From Locusta migratoria (Eukaryota > Arthropoda > Insecta > Orthoptera > Acrididae): 64,000 nt of DNA. A program made the position numbers and the translations under genes. Below the pieces are notes generated by a model. It was given only the letters and a program-made list of their open reading frames with translations. It was not told where the DNA came from and searched no databases. The stretch is taken from contig CM048744.1 of assembly GCA_026315105.1 (NCBI GenBank), forward strand, positions 351,727,168-351,791,167, given 5' to 3'. Shown in pieces: positions 1 through 11,130 of the stretch. Within the stretch, counting starts at the first letter, position 1. Each line of letters opens with the position of its first letter.

Positions 1-163
1 ACTACGTGGTCATCAGTCCCTAAACTTACAAACTACTTACGAACTACTTACAAACTAGGACGGCACAAATATCCATGCCCGAGGGGGGATTCGAACCCCC
101 GACCGCAGTGGCCGTGCTGACCGTGACTGGAGCGCCTCAGTCACCTCGGCCACCGCGGCCGGC
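1..163 (-). repeat. SINE family A, cut by window edge
   Basis: On the minus strand this begins with a tRNA-like head (GGCCGCGGTGGCCGAGG A box, GGTTCGAATCCCC B box) and runs into the GGCATGGATATTTGTGCCGTC body and the GGGACTGATGACC block. The tail lies outside the window. The same family occurs 12 times here, so the identification rests on internal comparison. The head resembles a class II tRNA (Leu/Ser type). Confidence 0.93.
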
Positions 164-1339
164 CATTACCTTTAGCCAGTCCTTGTAGTTTCTTCCAAAA
201 AATGGAAACCAAAGAGCTTGCAGTAGAAAATATTTGTCTCACCGTGTCAAAGATAAAGAATTTCTCTTCGTGTCACTGGATAAGATTTCCAGAAATGCGT
301 TCCTTAACAGTGTATTTCGTACACACTCACACTTAAGATTGCTCAAAGTTTGTAACGACAGTTTCCGAGCATCCTTTATGATACAATTATATACAGGATG
401 TCCCACATAGAATTTTCTCCCCAAAATTGTGTATAACATAAGTAGTTACCGGAAAACGACCTTCACGGGCATCAACGCTCTGCGAGGGGTTATGAAAGTA
501 AGTACATTGAGATAGTCTAAGCGACACTCATGCGTTAGTCTCGGGAAGCGCTAGCTGCGCGCTTTGTTTATTTCAAACCTTAGCTTCGCTACGCCATGAC
601 TCCCAAAAGTAATTCACATGTTCCGATGCAACCAATGCCATTATTATTGTGATGTTTCGTGCTATTGATTGCATAAGAAATAATAAGGAGGATACAGTTT
701 GAAAATGTAAATTTTGCATTTAAAATAATATTTGTTTACGTTTTAGACTATTTCATAGCATATTGATTAAAGTGGAAAAATAATTTTACAGACATTTAGT
801 CTGTGAATGGAGCACAACGTAGCAAGACGTGGAAGTGTTTGCACTAGCTGTTTCCTGAGAGAAAATCTTCCACATAACAGCATGAGAAAGATGCTAATTG
901 GCTTAAGAGCTTTGAGACGTAAAGAGTTAGCGTCATTCTGAGGGCACGAGAAGAATTCAGTTCTCTGATTGGTCGAAAGGTTCAGACATGAGGAAGGACA
1001 GCTTCACAGCTCATTGGTCGTGTCTAGGTAGCGAGAGCCAACGGAATTCGTCCTATTAGGCGTGGCACTCCAAATTGTTCCAAAAATGAAAGACATTTAT
1101 GCTTTGATTCAGAAGCAGACCGATATAGAGCGCGTTCGAACATGAATGTTGGATGTGTATGAGGTGTTTTTGACAATTTTCAGACATACAGCGTTATTCT
1201 TTCTTCCTTAAAGTGTCGAATACTTTCAGAAGTAGTAGTACTCATAGAAATAAGACAAATCTCTGCAAAAGCATACGTTTCAAGATAAACACGTGTTTCT
1301 AATAAGAGCTACGCCACGTATGGTCGCTACTGTCTAAGT
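164..1339. other. Unassigned intergenic stretch
   Basis: No gene is recognised. Around 394 the sequence ACAGGATGTCCCAC resembles the outer end of Tc3/mariner-type elements. It could be the 5' end of the transposase relic that follows at 1340, but no matching opposite end was found. The remainder is moderately AT-rich unique-looking DNA. Confidence 0.4.
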
Positions 1340-1585
1340 GTGCCACACATCCACCGTTTACAGCCAAGATTTTATTTGCCTAGAGACAGGCTCCACGACA
1401 AATGGTTTTGTGAATTTAATGTAAGGGCAGATGCAAATTCCCGAGAAATTCAGGAAAAAGGGCATCAACACCAATATTCAATCAAATTATGGAGAGGCGT
1501 ACTTGGCGATACATTAATATGGCCATATGTTCAACCAAAAAGGTTAAATGGGGCGCATTTCTGGCCTTTGTCATCAATGAATTCC
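1340..1585 (+). pseudogene. DDE transposase fragment (Tc1/mariner-like)
   Basis: The frame opening at 1340 reads through RADANSREIQEKGHQHQYSI, KLWRGVLGDTLIWPYV and QPKRLNGAHF. This matches the layout of the middle of DDE_3-type transposases (usually VWAGIxGDxLIGPYxLPxRLxG). The reading loses the family pattern near 1585 and later codons are unrelated. A downstream fragment with the DGAPAHF motif of the same family lies at 8837, too far away and too interrupted to be the same copy with confidence. Assignment is from motif recognition only. Confidence 0.5.
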
Positions 1586-1599
1586 CTACTTAGCTGCAG

Positions 1600-2088
1600 G
1601 ATGCGCCGTGTCAGCAACGGTTAGGCCGCTTTCACACTACACGATTTCGCCCGCACGGAAAAAAACCGTACAGTCAGTGACGCTGCAGTCGCCTGATGAA
1701 GAGCACGACAGCTTCCACACCGTACGGCTACAACACGGACTCGACTTCCAGCCGTGTTGCAGCCGCCCAGTGCCACTGCAGCCGCAGCCGCACGGGACCG
1801 CGCCGTGTGCTCGGCTCAGCGGCCCCCGTCACCAAGTGCATGTTTTCACACTGCACGATTTCAGTGTACGGGAGCTGTCCCCAGTGTCGTTTCTGCTGCG
1901 TTCAGTTTGGTTTCAGTTTGCGTTTTTCGGCGGTGTTTTCAGTTCCTGTGTGTTGTTAGCATATTTTCACATTATTGGCAGGAATTGACGCCGAACTTTT
2001 GATATCGCTAGTTGAATCAAAACCTGTGTTATGGGACAAAACTTTAGATATTTACTTTATTTCACTTGTGTTTCATTGTTTTGCCCAC
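1600..2088. other. Unassigned stretch, partly GC-rich
   Basis: 1640-1860 is GC-rich with repeated CAGCCGC-like words and two TTTCACACT-CACGATTTC blocks (1630-1650 and 1843-1862). Three small overlapping open frames occur in it, which is expected for GC-rich DNA, and none has a recognisable domain. No gene is called. Confidence 0.4.
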
Positions 2089-2106
2089 TTGTTGTTGTTG
2101 TGGTCT

Positions 2107-2423
2107 TCAGTCCGGAGACTGGTTTGATGCAGCTCTCCACAATACCCTATCCTGAGCAAGCCTCTTCATCTCCACATATGAACGGCAACCTACATCTGTC
2201 TCAATCTGCTTACTGTATCCATCTCTTGGTCTTCCTCTGCGATTTTTACCCCACACACTTCCCTCTAATGCTAAATTCACAATTCCTTGATGTCTAAGAA
2301 TGTGTCCTACCAATCTATCCCTTCTTTTAGTCAAGGTATGCCAGAAATTTCTTTTCTCCCCAATTCTGTTCAGTACCTCCTCATTAGTTACGCGATCCAC
2401 CCACCTATTCTTCTATAGCACCA
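2107..2423 (-). pseudogene. RTE reverse transcriptase, C-terminal part
   Basis: The minus-strand frame 2400-2107 reads DRVTNEEVLNRIGEKRNFW, then LVGHILRHQGIVNLALEGSV and KNRRGRPR, ending NQSPD-stop just before the (CAA)n tail. This is the typical C-terminus of RTE elements; the same reading is at 26597-26866. Upstream, 2401-2423 continues the coding sequence, but about 10 bases are missing relative to the other copy, shifting the frame. It joins biologically to 5390, beyond the insertion. Confidence 0.88.
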
Positions 2424-2432
2424 TATTTCAAA

Positions 2433-2470
2433 GAGTTTGTGACACTTGCGGGGAGTGACACTTGCGCGGA
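2433..2470 (+). repeat. Left terminal inverted repeat of the 2.95-kb element
   Basis: It carries two copies of ACACTTGCG(C/G)GG in tandem with 15-bp spacing. A further copy follows at 2485-2496. It matches the reverse complement of 5344-5380 with a few substitutions and a one-base indel. Confidence 0.85.
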
Positions 2471-3156
2471 AAGGGAATGTGTAGACACTTGCGCGGAGAC
2501 CCGGACGCTGCAGGTAGTGAACAGGGTGTTCCAGAAGTAGGGATACACCACCCCTACTCCTCGCCCTCCAGCCGCTACCTGTGCCGTATTCAGGGAAAGG
2601 CCCACCGAGCGAGGTGGAGCAGTAGTAACGGCCCGGAGATATCACAGCCTCATTCAACAGGGAGATAACACGTCATACAAATATCACTCGATTTACAATA
2701 CAGCACCATGTGAAGAGGAATGTGATGAAATCGGAATTGAGCGCAACCGTTGCTAACTACAATTTCGGATTTACTGCATTTTGAGTCAGAATTCGCATCT
2801 ATATTCGCATTTATCGCAAATGCGAATTTTTCCTGTCCCAAGTAATACCTCTAAAAATAAACAGCTGATCAAGGCACTAAAAGCAAGGGCAGATCTTTGG
2901 GTGTATTACTACAAATAACTAAAACACAATTTGATCGTGGAATTGTATACAATCTCATTATAAAGGTTTTTTGTAGGTGGTTTTGAGCAGCTTTTAAATA
3001 TGTTAGGAATAGCATTATGAAATATAGACAGCTACACCTTATGTTTATTATGAGATATCGATTTCGGCTAATTTCAGGTCATCTTCAAGTCTCAAACAAC
3101 AGGTGTTACTTATGCATTTTTCCAGTGGCACTCATAACCTTTAAGTGTTTACACAC

Positions 3157-3354
3157 GCCGGCCGCGGTGGCCGAGGAGACTAAGGCGCTCCAGTCACGGT
3201 CTGCACGGCCACTACGGTCGGGGGTTCGAATCCCCCCTCGGGCATGGATATTTGTGCCGTCCTAGTTCGTAAGTAGTTCATAAGTAGTTTGTAAGTTTAG
3301 GGACTGATGACCCCGTAGTTAAGTCCCATAGACTATACAAACATTTGAACATTT
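3157..3354 (+). repeat. SINE family A, complete
   Basis: A full-length copy with tRNA-like head, body and ACATTTGAACATT tail. It is flanked by a perfect 11-bp target-site duplication TGTTTACACAC at 3146-3156 and 3355-3365. It inserted into the 2.95-kb TIR element, so it is younger than that element. Confidence 0.95.
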
Positions 3355-3436
3355 TGTTTACACACGAGGTCTAACGTTGTTAATCGCGTTAGCGATGAAA
3401 GCAGAACCCAGAATCTTTGCGTCTAAATGATACATA

Positions 3437-3482
3437 TATTGGTGTGATGTCTTATTTCGAAAGAACAGACATCACACCAATA
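3437..3482. repeat. Perfect 16-bp stem hairpin
   Basis: TATTGGTGTGATGTCT at 3437-3452 is the exact reverse complement of 3467-3482, with a 14-base loop. It lies in the interior of the 2.95-kb element, next to the SINE. It may be a small foldback or a replication-slippage product; its function is unknown. Confidence 0.8.
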
Positions 3483-4008
3483 CATATATAGCTCTCGGTA
3501 AAGTGGAACGGTACGATGTCGTTACGTAGCACAGCACAGCCGACTGGAAACGCAGAAGTGCAAACAACGTTCTCTCCTCAGAAGTATGATTAGGATCGAC
3601 GTAGACTTCTACAACATACAGTCTACACGGCGAAGATTGCACCAAAAAATTTAACGTTTCGTCTACTTTGGCGATAGCAACCAAATTTTAAAATCGTGTC
3701 TACTATGTAAAGATGTAGCAACACAAAACGCTTCAAGTCCAAAACTTCACTGATTTTCGAGTTCTGAATTTTTAATATGTTTTTAATGTTATTACAGAAA
3801 AAAACATATTTGGGACTCACACTACAATTTTCATATGGCAGAATTTGTAGGTACATTCACAAGACATAAGTCAACGGTTGTGTGCATCCATCTTATGAGA
3901 AATATCAATCATTTGTTTTCAGTGTTTACTTCAAATTTCTCTTTTAAGTTTCTTTAATTATTAGTACTTAAATGTGGTTATGAAATAAATAAATTACGTG
4001 TATATGGG

Positions 4009-4152
4009 TAGTCTTATGCGGCCAAACTACTTAGATCATTGGTCGCTAGACTTACACACTACTTAATCTTACGTAAAATAACTTAGGCAAAGTACAAACA
4101 AACATTCCTATGTCCGAGGAAGGACTCGAACCTCCGACCGGACCGGCCGCGC
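4009..4152 (-). repeat. Degenerate SINE family B copy
   Basis: On the minus strand this shows CGGAGGTTCGAGTCCTTCC-type B box and a CTAAGTAGTTTGGCC-like tail, with many substitutions. It is clearly older than the SINE at 3157, in the same host element. Confidence 0.65.
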
Positions 4153-5343
4153 AATTTGTGACACAAATTACATGTTTGATAATATTAATGCATAGAAGTA
4201 TGAAATCACGTCAAGACTACTTCCTGCAAAAATTTCGACCAAAAAAAAGTTGTCACTGGATTTAGATAAACAAAATTCTGGTATATTGGATTTTAACATT
4301 TTATCAAAAATTAAATGTTACTACAAGAGATACAGCCATTCAAATTTACGGGCACTATAACGTTTTCCCTTCCTGAGTAAATGAGCTGCTTCTTATAGTT
4401 TCAACACCTTTTTCTTGAATGTTCTGAATATAAATCTTCACACAGACTTCTTGAGGAGGAGAGTGATACGGATATCTGATTGTAAACCACTGCCTATTAG
4501 CTCAGACCTTTTTGACTGTACTGAACAGTAGTTCCGCGTATTCCGTAATTTATATTTATACAGTTAACAGGCAATGTAATTTATAACAAACTATTGGCTG
4601 CCAATTTCGCTTCATTTTTTCTGGAAGTCTTGCAACTTGTTTCTCCCTGTTGGTTTATGCCAAGTTCGGAGTAAAAATGGTTCTATATGACGGTGATGGA
4701 AAATAGAATTTATCTTTAGCATTTTTCGGTGTGTGACATTCCCTTACACATTCCGTATTTCATATATTTCTTAGATGCATTTGTAATGCGAATACAGCCG
4801 AATCGTTTTGGGGTCTACGAATAAACGCTTTAAGTATGTAAAATACTCATTGACTTATTATTAACGTTTTTTAATTGAAGGTTTAAGGTTGCATCTCCTA
4901 TTTAAAAGCATAGTAGCTATTTTTAAAGAGATGGAAGTTGCGTGATTCTGGGGTTAACTACACAGCGGTCAATTACATCAACGTATCTGTGCAGGATGCC
5001 TAATATATTTATTGCTTGCGCAGGTGTCTTGATATGCTTAGTGGTCTGAATAATATGCTTTTAGGAGGTATGACTGTGGAAAGTCATAGTCTTGTAGTAG
5101 CAGAGACTAACTCTCCAAACATTATCACTATTAAAATACCTTTTTGTTTACAGGAGGAACACTCAACGGATTAATATGTAGTTAGAACAAGTTACTATAT
5201 TGCTCTTCAGCTTGCAAAGGGTTGTGCAATTTCACTGATTTTCGTGTTATGTTGACAGTGTGGAAACTTGACAACAGCAGTGCCAGACTTCTTGGTGTGC
5301 CTGTACCCAGGAAAAGCCACTAGCCGCCCCAAGGGCCCCGGGT

Positions 5344-5380
5344 TCCGCGCAAGTGTCACTCCGCGCAAGTGTTCCAACCC
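5344..5380 (-). repeat. Right terminal inverted repeat of the 2.95-kb element
   Basis: On the plus strand it reads TTCCGCGCAAGTGTCACTCC followed by GCGCAAGTGTTCC and the terminal AACCC. It abuts the second TATTTCAAA target duplicate. Confidence 0.85.
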
Positions 5381-5389
5381 TATTTCAAA

Positions 5390-6577
5390 AGCCTCTATCC
5401 TCTTCCTGTCCGCACTGTTTATCGTCCATGTCTCACTCCCATACAAGGCAACACTCCATACAAATGCCTTCAGAAAGGACGTCCTTAGGCTTAAATCAAT
5501 ATTCGATGATAACAAATTTATCTTTTTCAAAAACGCTTTTCTACCCATTGCCATTCTGCATTTTATATCCTCTGTACTGCGACCATCATTTGTTATTTTA
5601 CTGCCCCAGTAACAAAACTCATCTACCTCCTTTGTTGCTTCGTTTCCCAATCTAATTCCTTCAGCATCACCTGATTTTCTTACACAGCACTCCATTACCC
5701 TAGTTTTGCTCTTGTTCATGTTCATCTTATATGCACCTTTCAGCACACTGTCCATTCCGTTCAATTGCTCTTCCAGGTCCTTTGCTGTATCTGACATAAT
5801 TACTATGTCGTCGGCAAAACGCAATGTTTTTAATTCTTCACCCTGAACTTTAATTCCTTCTCCAAATTTCTCCTTGCTTTCCTTTATAGCTTGCTCAATG
5901 TACAAATTGAATAACAATGGAGAAAGACTACAACCCTGTCTTACTCCCTTTCCAACCACTGCATCCCTTTCATGCCCTTCAACTCTGACAACCGCTGTCT
6001 GGTTTTTGTACAAGTTGTAAATAACCATACGCTCCCTATATTTTACTCCTGCTTGCTTCGGAACTTGAAAGAGTTCATTCCAATCAACATTGTCAAAAGC
6101 CTTCTCCAAATCTACAAAAGCTAGAAATGTAGGTTTGCCTTTTCTTAATCTATCTTCTAGGATAAGCCGTAAAGTGACTATTGCCTCCCGAGTTCCTACA
6201 TTTCTCCTGAACCCAAACTGATCTTCCCCGAGGTCAGCTTCTACCAGTTTTTCCATCCTTCTGTATATAATTCGTGTTAATATTTTGCAACCATGACTTA
6301 TTAAACTGATGGTTCTGTAGTTTTCACACCTGTCTGCGCCTGATTTCTTTGGAATGGGGATTATTACATTTTTCTTAAAGTCTGAGGGTATTTCACCTGT
6401 CTCATACATCCTACACACCAGTTCAAATAGTCTTGTCATGGCTGGCTCTCCCAGAGACTTTAGTAGCTCTGAGGGTATGTCATCTACTCCAGGAGCCTTG
6501 TTTCGACTTAGGTCTTTCAGGGCTCTGCCAAATTCTTCTCTCAGTACAGTATCTCCTATTTCATCTTTATCTACATC
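5390..6577 (-). pseudogene. RTE reverse transcriptase domain (5' part, truncated by insertion)
   Basis: The frame reads NKAPGVDDIPSELLKS, FVDLEKAFDNVDW, GVRQGCSLSPLLFNLYIEQA and FADDIVIMS, i.e. RT motifs including the catalytic FADD. This is followed by an SETWTINSADRKRIEAFEI thumb region. The domain would reverse-transcribe the element's own RNA at the nicked target. It is in the same frame as the endonuclease but separated from it by a TAG at 6578-6580. The open frame continues past 5389 down to 5207, but those last ~60 codons come from the inserted element, not from the RT. The true continuation is at 2423-2107. Confidence 0.92.
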
Positions 6578-8112
6578 CTATTCCCTTCCTACAATATTGT
6601 CTCGAAGTTCATTTCCTTTGTAGAGCCCCTCTATATACTCTTTCCACCTTTCAGCTTTCCCTTCTTTGCTGAGAACTGGTTTTCCATCAGTGTCCTTGAT
6701 ATTCACAGAGCTGTTTTTCTTATCTCCAAATGTTTCTTTTATTTTCCTGTAGGCTGTATCTATTTTTCCCCTATTTATACATTCTTCTACATCCTTGCAT
6801 TTGCCTTCTAGCCACTCCTGCTTAGCCATTTTGCACTTCCTGTTAATTTCATTTCTCAGTCGTCTGTACTTCATTTTGCCTGTTTCATTTACTGCATTTT
6901 TATATTTTCTCCTTTCATCGATTAAATTTAGTATCTCCTTTGATATCCAAGGATTTTTTGTAGGTCTTGCCTTCCTACCTATTTTGTCCTCTGCCGCCTT
7001 CACTATTTCATCTCTCAATTTTACCCACTCCTCCTCTACTGTTTTATTTTCCCCTGTTTCTGACAATTGTTGCCTAAAGCTCCCTCTGAAATTCTTAAGA
7101 ACCTCACATTCCTTCAATTTATCCAGGTCCCATCTCCTTATTTTCCTACCTTTTTGTAGTTTCTTCAGTTTCAGTCTACAGTTCATAACCAACAAGTTAT
7201 GGTCAGAGTCTATATCTGCCCCTGGGTATGTCTTACACTGTAAAACCTGGTTCCGAAATCTATGTCTTACCATTATAAAATCTATCTGATACCTTTCGGT
7301 GTCTCCTGGTCTCTTCCACGTATGCAACCTTCTTTTGTGATTCTTGAACCAGGTGTTTGTTATAACTAAATTATGTTCTGTGCAAAATTCTACCAGGCGG
7401 CTTCCTCTTTCATTCCTTTTGCCCAGACCATATTCACCTACTATCCTCCCTTCCCTTCCTTGTCCTACTACCCAATTCCAGTCTCCCATAACAATTAAGT
7501 TTTCCTCTCCCTTAATTGTCTGAATAATTTCCTTTAGCTCCTCATATATTTCTTCGATTTCCTCATCATCGACAGAGCTAGTTGGCATATAAACCTGTAC
7601 TACTGTTGTCGGTGTTGGCTTCGTATCTATCTTGACAATGATAATGCGATCACTGTGTTGGTCATAGTAGTTTACCCGCATTCCTATTTTCTTATTCATT
7701 ATCAATCCTACTCCTGTGATACCCCCAATTGATTTTGTATTTATAATCCTGTACTCACCTGACCAGAAATCCTGTTCATCCTGCCACCGAACTTCACAAA
7801 TCCCCACTATATCTAACTTCAATCTATCCATTTCCTTTTTAAATTTTCTAATTTTCCTACTCTATTAAGGGATCTAACATTCCACGCTCCGACCCGTAGA
7901 ATGCCAGTATTGTCTTTCCTGATGACAACATCCTCCTGAGTAGTCCCCGCCCGGAGATCCGAATGGGGGACTATTTTACCTCCGGAATATTTTACCCGAG
8001 AGGATGCCATCATCATATGTTCATACAGTAGAGCTGCATGTCCTCGGGAAAAGTAACGGCTGTAGTTTCCCCTTGCTTTCAGCCGTTCGCAGTAACTGTG
8101 TGGCAAAGCCAC
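6578..8112 (-). pseudogene. RTE apurinic-like endonuclease domain, frameshifted
   Basis: N-terminal codons (8112-7835) end with RVGAWNVRSLNRVGKLENL. The rest (7831-6578) reads LDIVGICEVRW, VYMPTSSVDDEE, LIVMGDWNWVVG, RYQIDFIMV and DSDHNLLVM. These are the N, E, D/N, D and SDH signature positions of exonuclease-endonuclease-phosphatase nucleases, which nick target DNA for target-primed reverse transcription. The two parts are offset by one base because an A is missing from the run near 7832-7840. This family is often misannotated in insects as craniofacial development protein 2-like. The frame ends at a premature TAG (6578-6580). Confidence 0.92.
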
Positions 8113-8389
8113 ATTAGCTGATGTTACAAGGCCAGTTCAATCAATCATCCAGACTGTTGCCCCTATAACTACTGAAAAGGCTGCTGCCCCTCTTCAGGAA
8201 CCACACGTTTGTCTAGCCTCTCCACAGATACCCCTCCGCTGTGGTTGCACCTACGGTACGGCTATCTGTATCGTTAAGGCACGCATGCCACCCCACCTCG
8301 GCAATGTCTGTGGTTCATATGCCTACTAATTACTACAATATCACCTTACTATATAACATAGTTTCAGAATACTAGTTCATACATGTATT

Positions 8390-8588
8390 GCCGGTCGCAG
8401 TGGCCGAGCTGGCTGCGGCGTGCCAGTCACGGGCTGCACGGCTACTATGGCCGGGGGTTCGAATCCCGCTCGGGCATGGATATTTGTGCCGTCTTTAGTA
8501 TAAGGTAGTTCATAAGTAGTTTGTAAGTTGAGGGACTGATGACCCCGCAGTTAAGTCTCATAAGCTCTACAAACATTTTAACATTTTT
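8390..8588 (+). repeat. SINE family A
   Basis: Complete copy with a diverged head. It is flanked by an 11-bp duplication ATACATGTATT / ATACGTGTATT (8379-8389, 8589-8599; one mismatch). Confidence 0.92.
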
Positions 8589-8836
8589 ATACGTGTATTA
8601 TTCAGCTTCAGTGGCATTTGTATTCAAACACCTGTAATAACAAAGATGTATTTAAAAACTTACCTTAAAGTCATAGCCAGCATTTCAATAGGTTGTATGC
8701 AATTTCTGAATTGCGTCTTTTGGCGTTGCAGAACATTCTTCACTTTCCCATGCAGTTAATCGAAGGAGCCAACTGACATACGAAAGTAGTTAAAAAACTT
8801 TCGGTCGTCGTTTCTCAGGTCTGCAAATGGTGTAGT

Positions 8837-9010
8837 GTGAAAGCAGCTTTACAGACGTGGTTCAAGCACGATGGCGCACCAGCACACTTTCATCACAGTG
8901 TGCACAAACACCTGATGCATTGGTCGGGAAGCCCCACAGCTTGGCCTGCTCGCTTCCCAAACCTCAATACCCTACACCGATGGTTCCCAATCTATTTCCA
9001 TAATGGACCT
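8837..9010 (+). pseudogene. DDE transposase fragment (DGAPAHF motif)
   Basis: The frame reads TWFKHDGAPAHFHHSVHKHL, then SGSPTAWPARFPNLNTL. This corresponds to the second catalytic Asp region (HDGAPAHF) and the WPARSPDL region before the third catalytic residue in Tc1/mariner-like DDE_3 transposases. The reading stops matching near 9000 and no element ends are visible. It belongs to the same broad family as the fragment at 1340. Confidence 0.7.
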
Positions 9011-9129
9011 ACAATCTTCCTGGCAATATTTCGTGGTCCAATATAACCATTATAGCTGCTATACAGTTATTAAGAAAAATACGAAAATTTCATGTACCAT
9101 GAAAATGTAGGGCGAATGATTTGCTGACT

Positions 9130-9917
9130 AACAAGGAAAGTACATGGGCTCGAACAAACATATATGTATGAACGTTTGCTTACAGGATCTCTACCTACAC
9201 CTCAATGTGCTGGTGGGTGTCATCTTTTCTGCAAAACTCTGCGATCATGCTCTAGATAGCACTGTAGATGTAATTGTAGACGCCATACGTAACGCGGATA
9301 TCTTAACTATAACTTATGTAATAATCATCGTACATGTTCCCTAGCGAATTGTCATCTAAAGCCGTGGTGATAGTTGCAACTTTAACCTTCTTCCCGAAAG
9401 ACTGTTGGTATTCACTGACACTGTTTCCATCGCCTCTTCCCGCACTTACCGTAGCACTACCGCTTGCAATGAGTTGTTCGTCATTATCATTATTATGAGT
9501 TTGTAACAACAGTATCTAACTTATGCTCATATTTCTGTACCATAACAGATACGACAAAACATGCAAATGATTCACATTTTACACTAATACCATCTTCACG
9601 AAGAAGGGTTCTTCGTAACTTCATCTCTACTAATCGCAATACATTAGCAGGATTGATTAGCAATCGCCGCCCCATCTGACGCTTCACCACACAAATGACG
9701 TCACAAAACGCAACTTGGGAGGCACACTGCACCGTCCCTACTGGCGAACCGACAGGTCAAAGTGCAATGTGGCAAGGCACATGCAGAGGCCTCTAACGGA
9801 CGACTGCAGAGTTTTGCAGATGCGGGAGTATCGCTAGAGCAATAAGGGATCTTTACATTATCTCTCATACGATTTTTATGTATATGTGTTTGTTCGAGCC
9901 GAAGTACTTTCCTTGTA
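9130..9917. mobile_element. Short non-autonomous TIR element
   Basis: About 40 bp at 9130-9168 (ACAAGGAAAGTACATGGGCT then CGAACAAACA) is mirrored at 9879-9917 in inverted orientation with a few mismatches. The ~790-bp interior has only small frames without recognisable domains. No clear target duplication was found, so the superfamily is undetermined. Confidence 0.65.
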
Positions 9918-10015
9918 AGATTTTAAAAATGGCGATTGGAATGATATTAAGGAAAAGAAATAACATTTTGAACACAATACTTTATTGATCGGGCAACATA
10001 GTCCAATTGATTCAC

Positions 10016-10527
10016 TTTCTTTACAATACAGCGCTGCGACTGTTGAAAATTCTTTACTGAGAACACACGACCGGTTTCGCAAAATGAATTTGCATCATGA
10101 GATGCTTATTTCATTCTAGTCATAAACATATATTACACGGAGTTGGAACTAGCTGATGTCCATCAATTATCTCGAGGTGTAACCAACTTTGTATTTAAAA
10201 CCATTTATAAAATCCCTTTTGTCAACTACGAATTAAAAACTGCATAAAATGCAACCCATACCTCCGGAGGATACAGCTAGGGAAGGAAGCGTTGTTGTTG
10301 CCGGCATCACGTTTTGGACAAAAGAGATTTTATAGATGGTTTTAAATACATAATTTGTTACACCTCGGGATAATTGATAGGCATCGGATAGTTCCAACTC
10401 CGTGTAATATATGGTTATGACATGAATGAAATAAGCATCTGATGATGCAAATTCATTTTGCGAAACCGGTCGTGTATTCTCAATAAAGAATTTTTAACAG
10501 TCGCAGCGGTGTATTGTGAAGAAAATG
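10016..10527. repeat. Foldback element, ~212-bp arms
   Basis: 10016-10228 pairs with 10313-10527 as an imperfect inverted repeat, including a CGACCGGTTTCGCAAAATGA block and the AATAAAGAATT words in both arms. The loop is about 85 bp. Divergence between the arms suggests an old insertion. Confidence 0.8.
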
Positions 10528-11130
10528 AAACAACATTTTGTCAAATGAGAAATGTATTTCACACAGCTTAATTGGGAAACTAAATAGGATTTGTGGAATT
10601 GTTTAGTCTTGGTGTTAATGATACGTTCTGTATAGTGGCGGATGCACTATTCTAGTTTGTGAGGGGACTGGCCCAGTTGAAGACGGACTTAACAAGTAAA
10701 CAAAGAGGACCAGACACTTTTTCCTGGGTAGGTGAGGGGAGGAGAGGGAGAGGGAAGCCTCACGCAGCTGATTATGGGCTTTATCAGGGTGAACTTTAAA
10801 AATACGGCTCTTTTTTGGAAAGGATGTCGCGCGGCTCTGTTGTCTTTATGGGTGTATTTGGAAAAATACGCGAAGTTACGTATATATATATATATATAAG
10901 TGAAAAAAAATTGATGGAAATATCAACAGAAGTCAATTTTGATAAAGAAAAGGCTGAAACGGCAACGTAAATCAGAGGAATGAAATGCCGAATGTAGCAA
11001 TCAAGGTTGAGACAACAGGCTTGAAATATCACTGTAAAAAGTAGCAATACGTTACCTCAAAATAGCTCATCGGCGCATAAGCTGCTGTATTTTGTAGTAA
11101 ATAGCTGTAGCTTTGATAGATTATTCAACT
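10528..11130. other. Unassigned stretch with (TA)n
   Basis: No gene or named repeat is recognised. A short TA run lies at about 10879-10898. Confidence 0.4.

Larger units (their letters stand above)
2433..5380. mobile_element. 2.95-kb TIR element inserted in the RTE LINE
   Basis: The element is bounded by 9-bp direct repeats TATTTCAAA (2424-2432 and 5381-5389). Its ends are inverted repeats of about 37 bp: inward from each end, GAGTTTGTGACACTTGCG and GGGTTGGAACACTTGCGC, then a shared GGAGTGACACTTGCGCGGA. The motif ACACTTGCGCGG is thus repeated in each end, with a third copy at 2485-2496. No open frame of transposase size lies inside, so it is a non-autonomous element or deletion derivative. 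It contains a full SINE (3157-3354), an older SINE (about 4009-4152) and a perfect hairpin (3437-3482). A 9-bp duplication would fit the Mutator-like superfamily, but no transposase supports this. Confidence 0.85.
2089..8325 (-). mobile_element. RTE-type LINE, interrupted by a TIR element
   Basis: One non-LTR retrotransposon copy lies on the minus strand. Its 5' region is near 8325, the endonuclease at 8112-6578, reverse transcriptase at 6577-5390, the C-terminal part at 2423-2107 and a (CAA)n 3' tail at 2105-2089. The coding sequence is split at 5389/2433 by a 2,948-bp insertion flanked by TATTTCAAA on both sides. A second copy of the family (26580-27260) is continuous across the same point, which proves that the two halves belong together. 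The copy is dead: one base lost in an A-run near 7832, an in-frame TAG at 6578-6580, a loss of about 10 bases near 2410, and the insertion. The exact 5' boundary is approximate. Confidence 0.9.
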
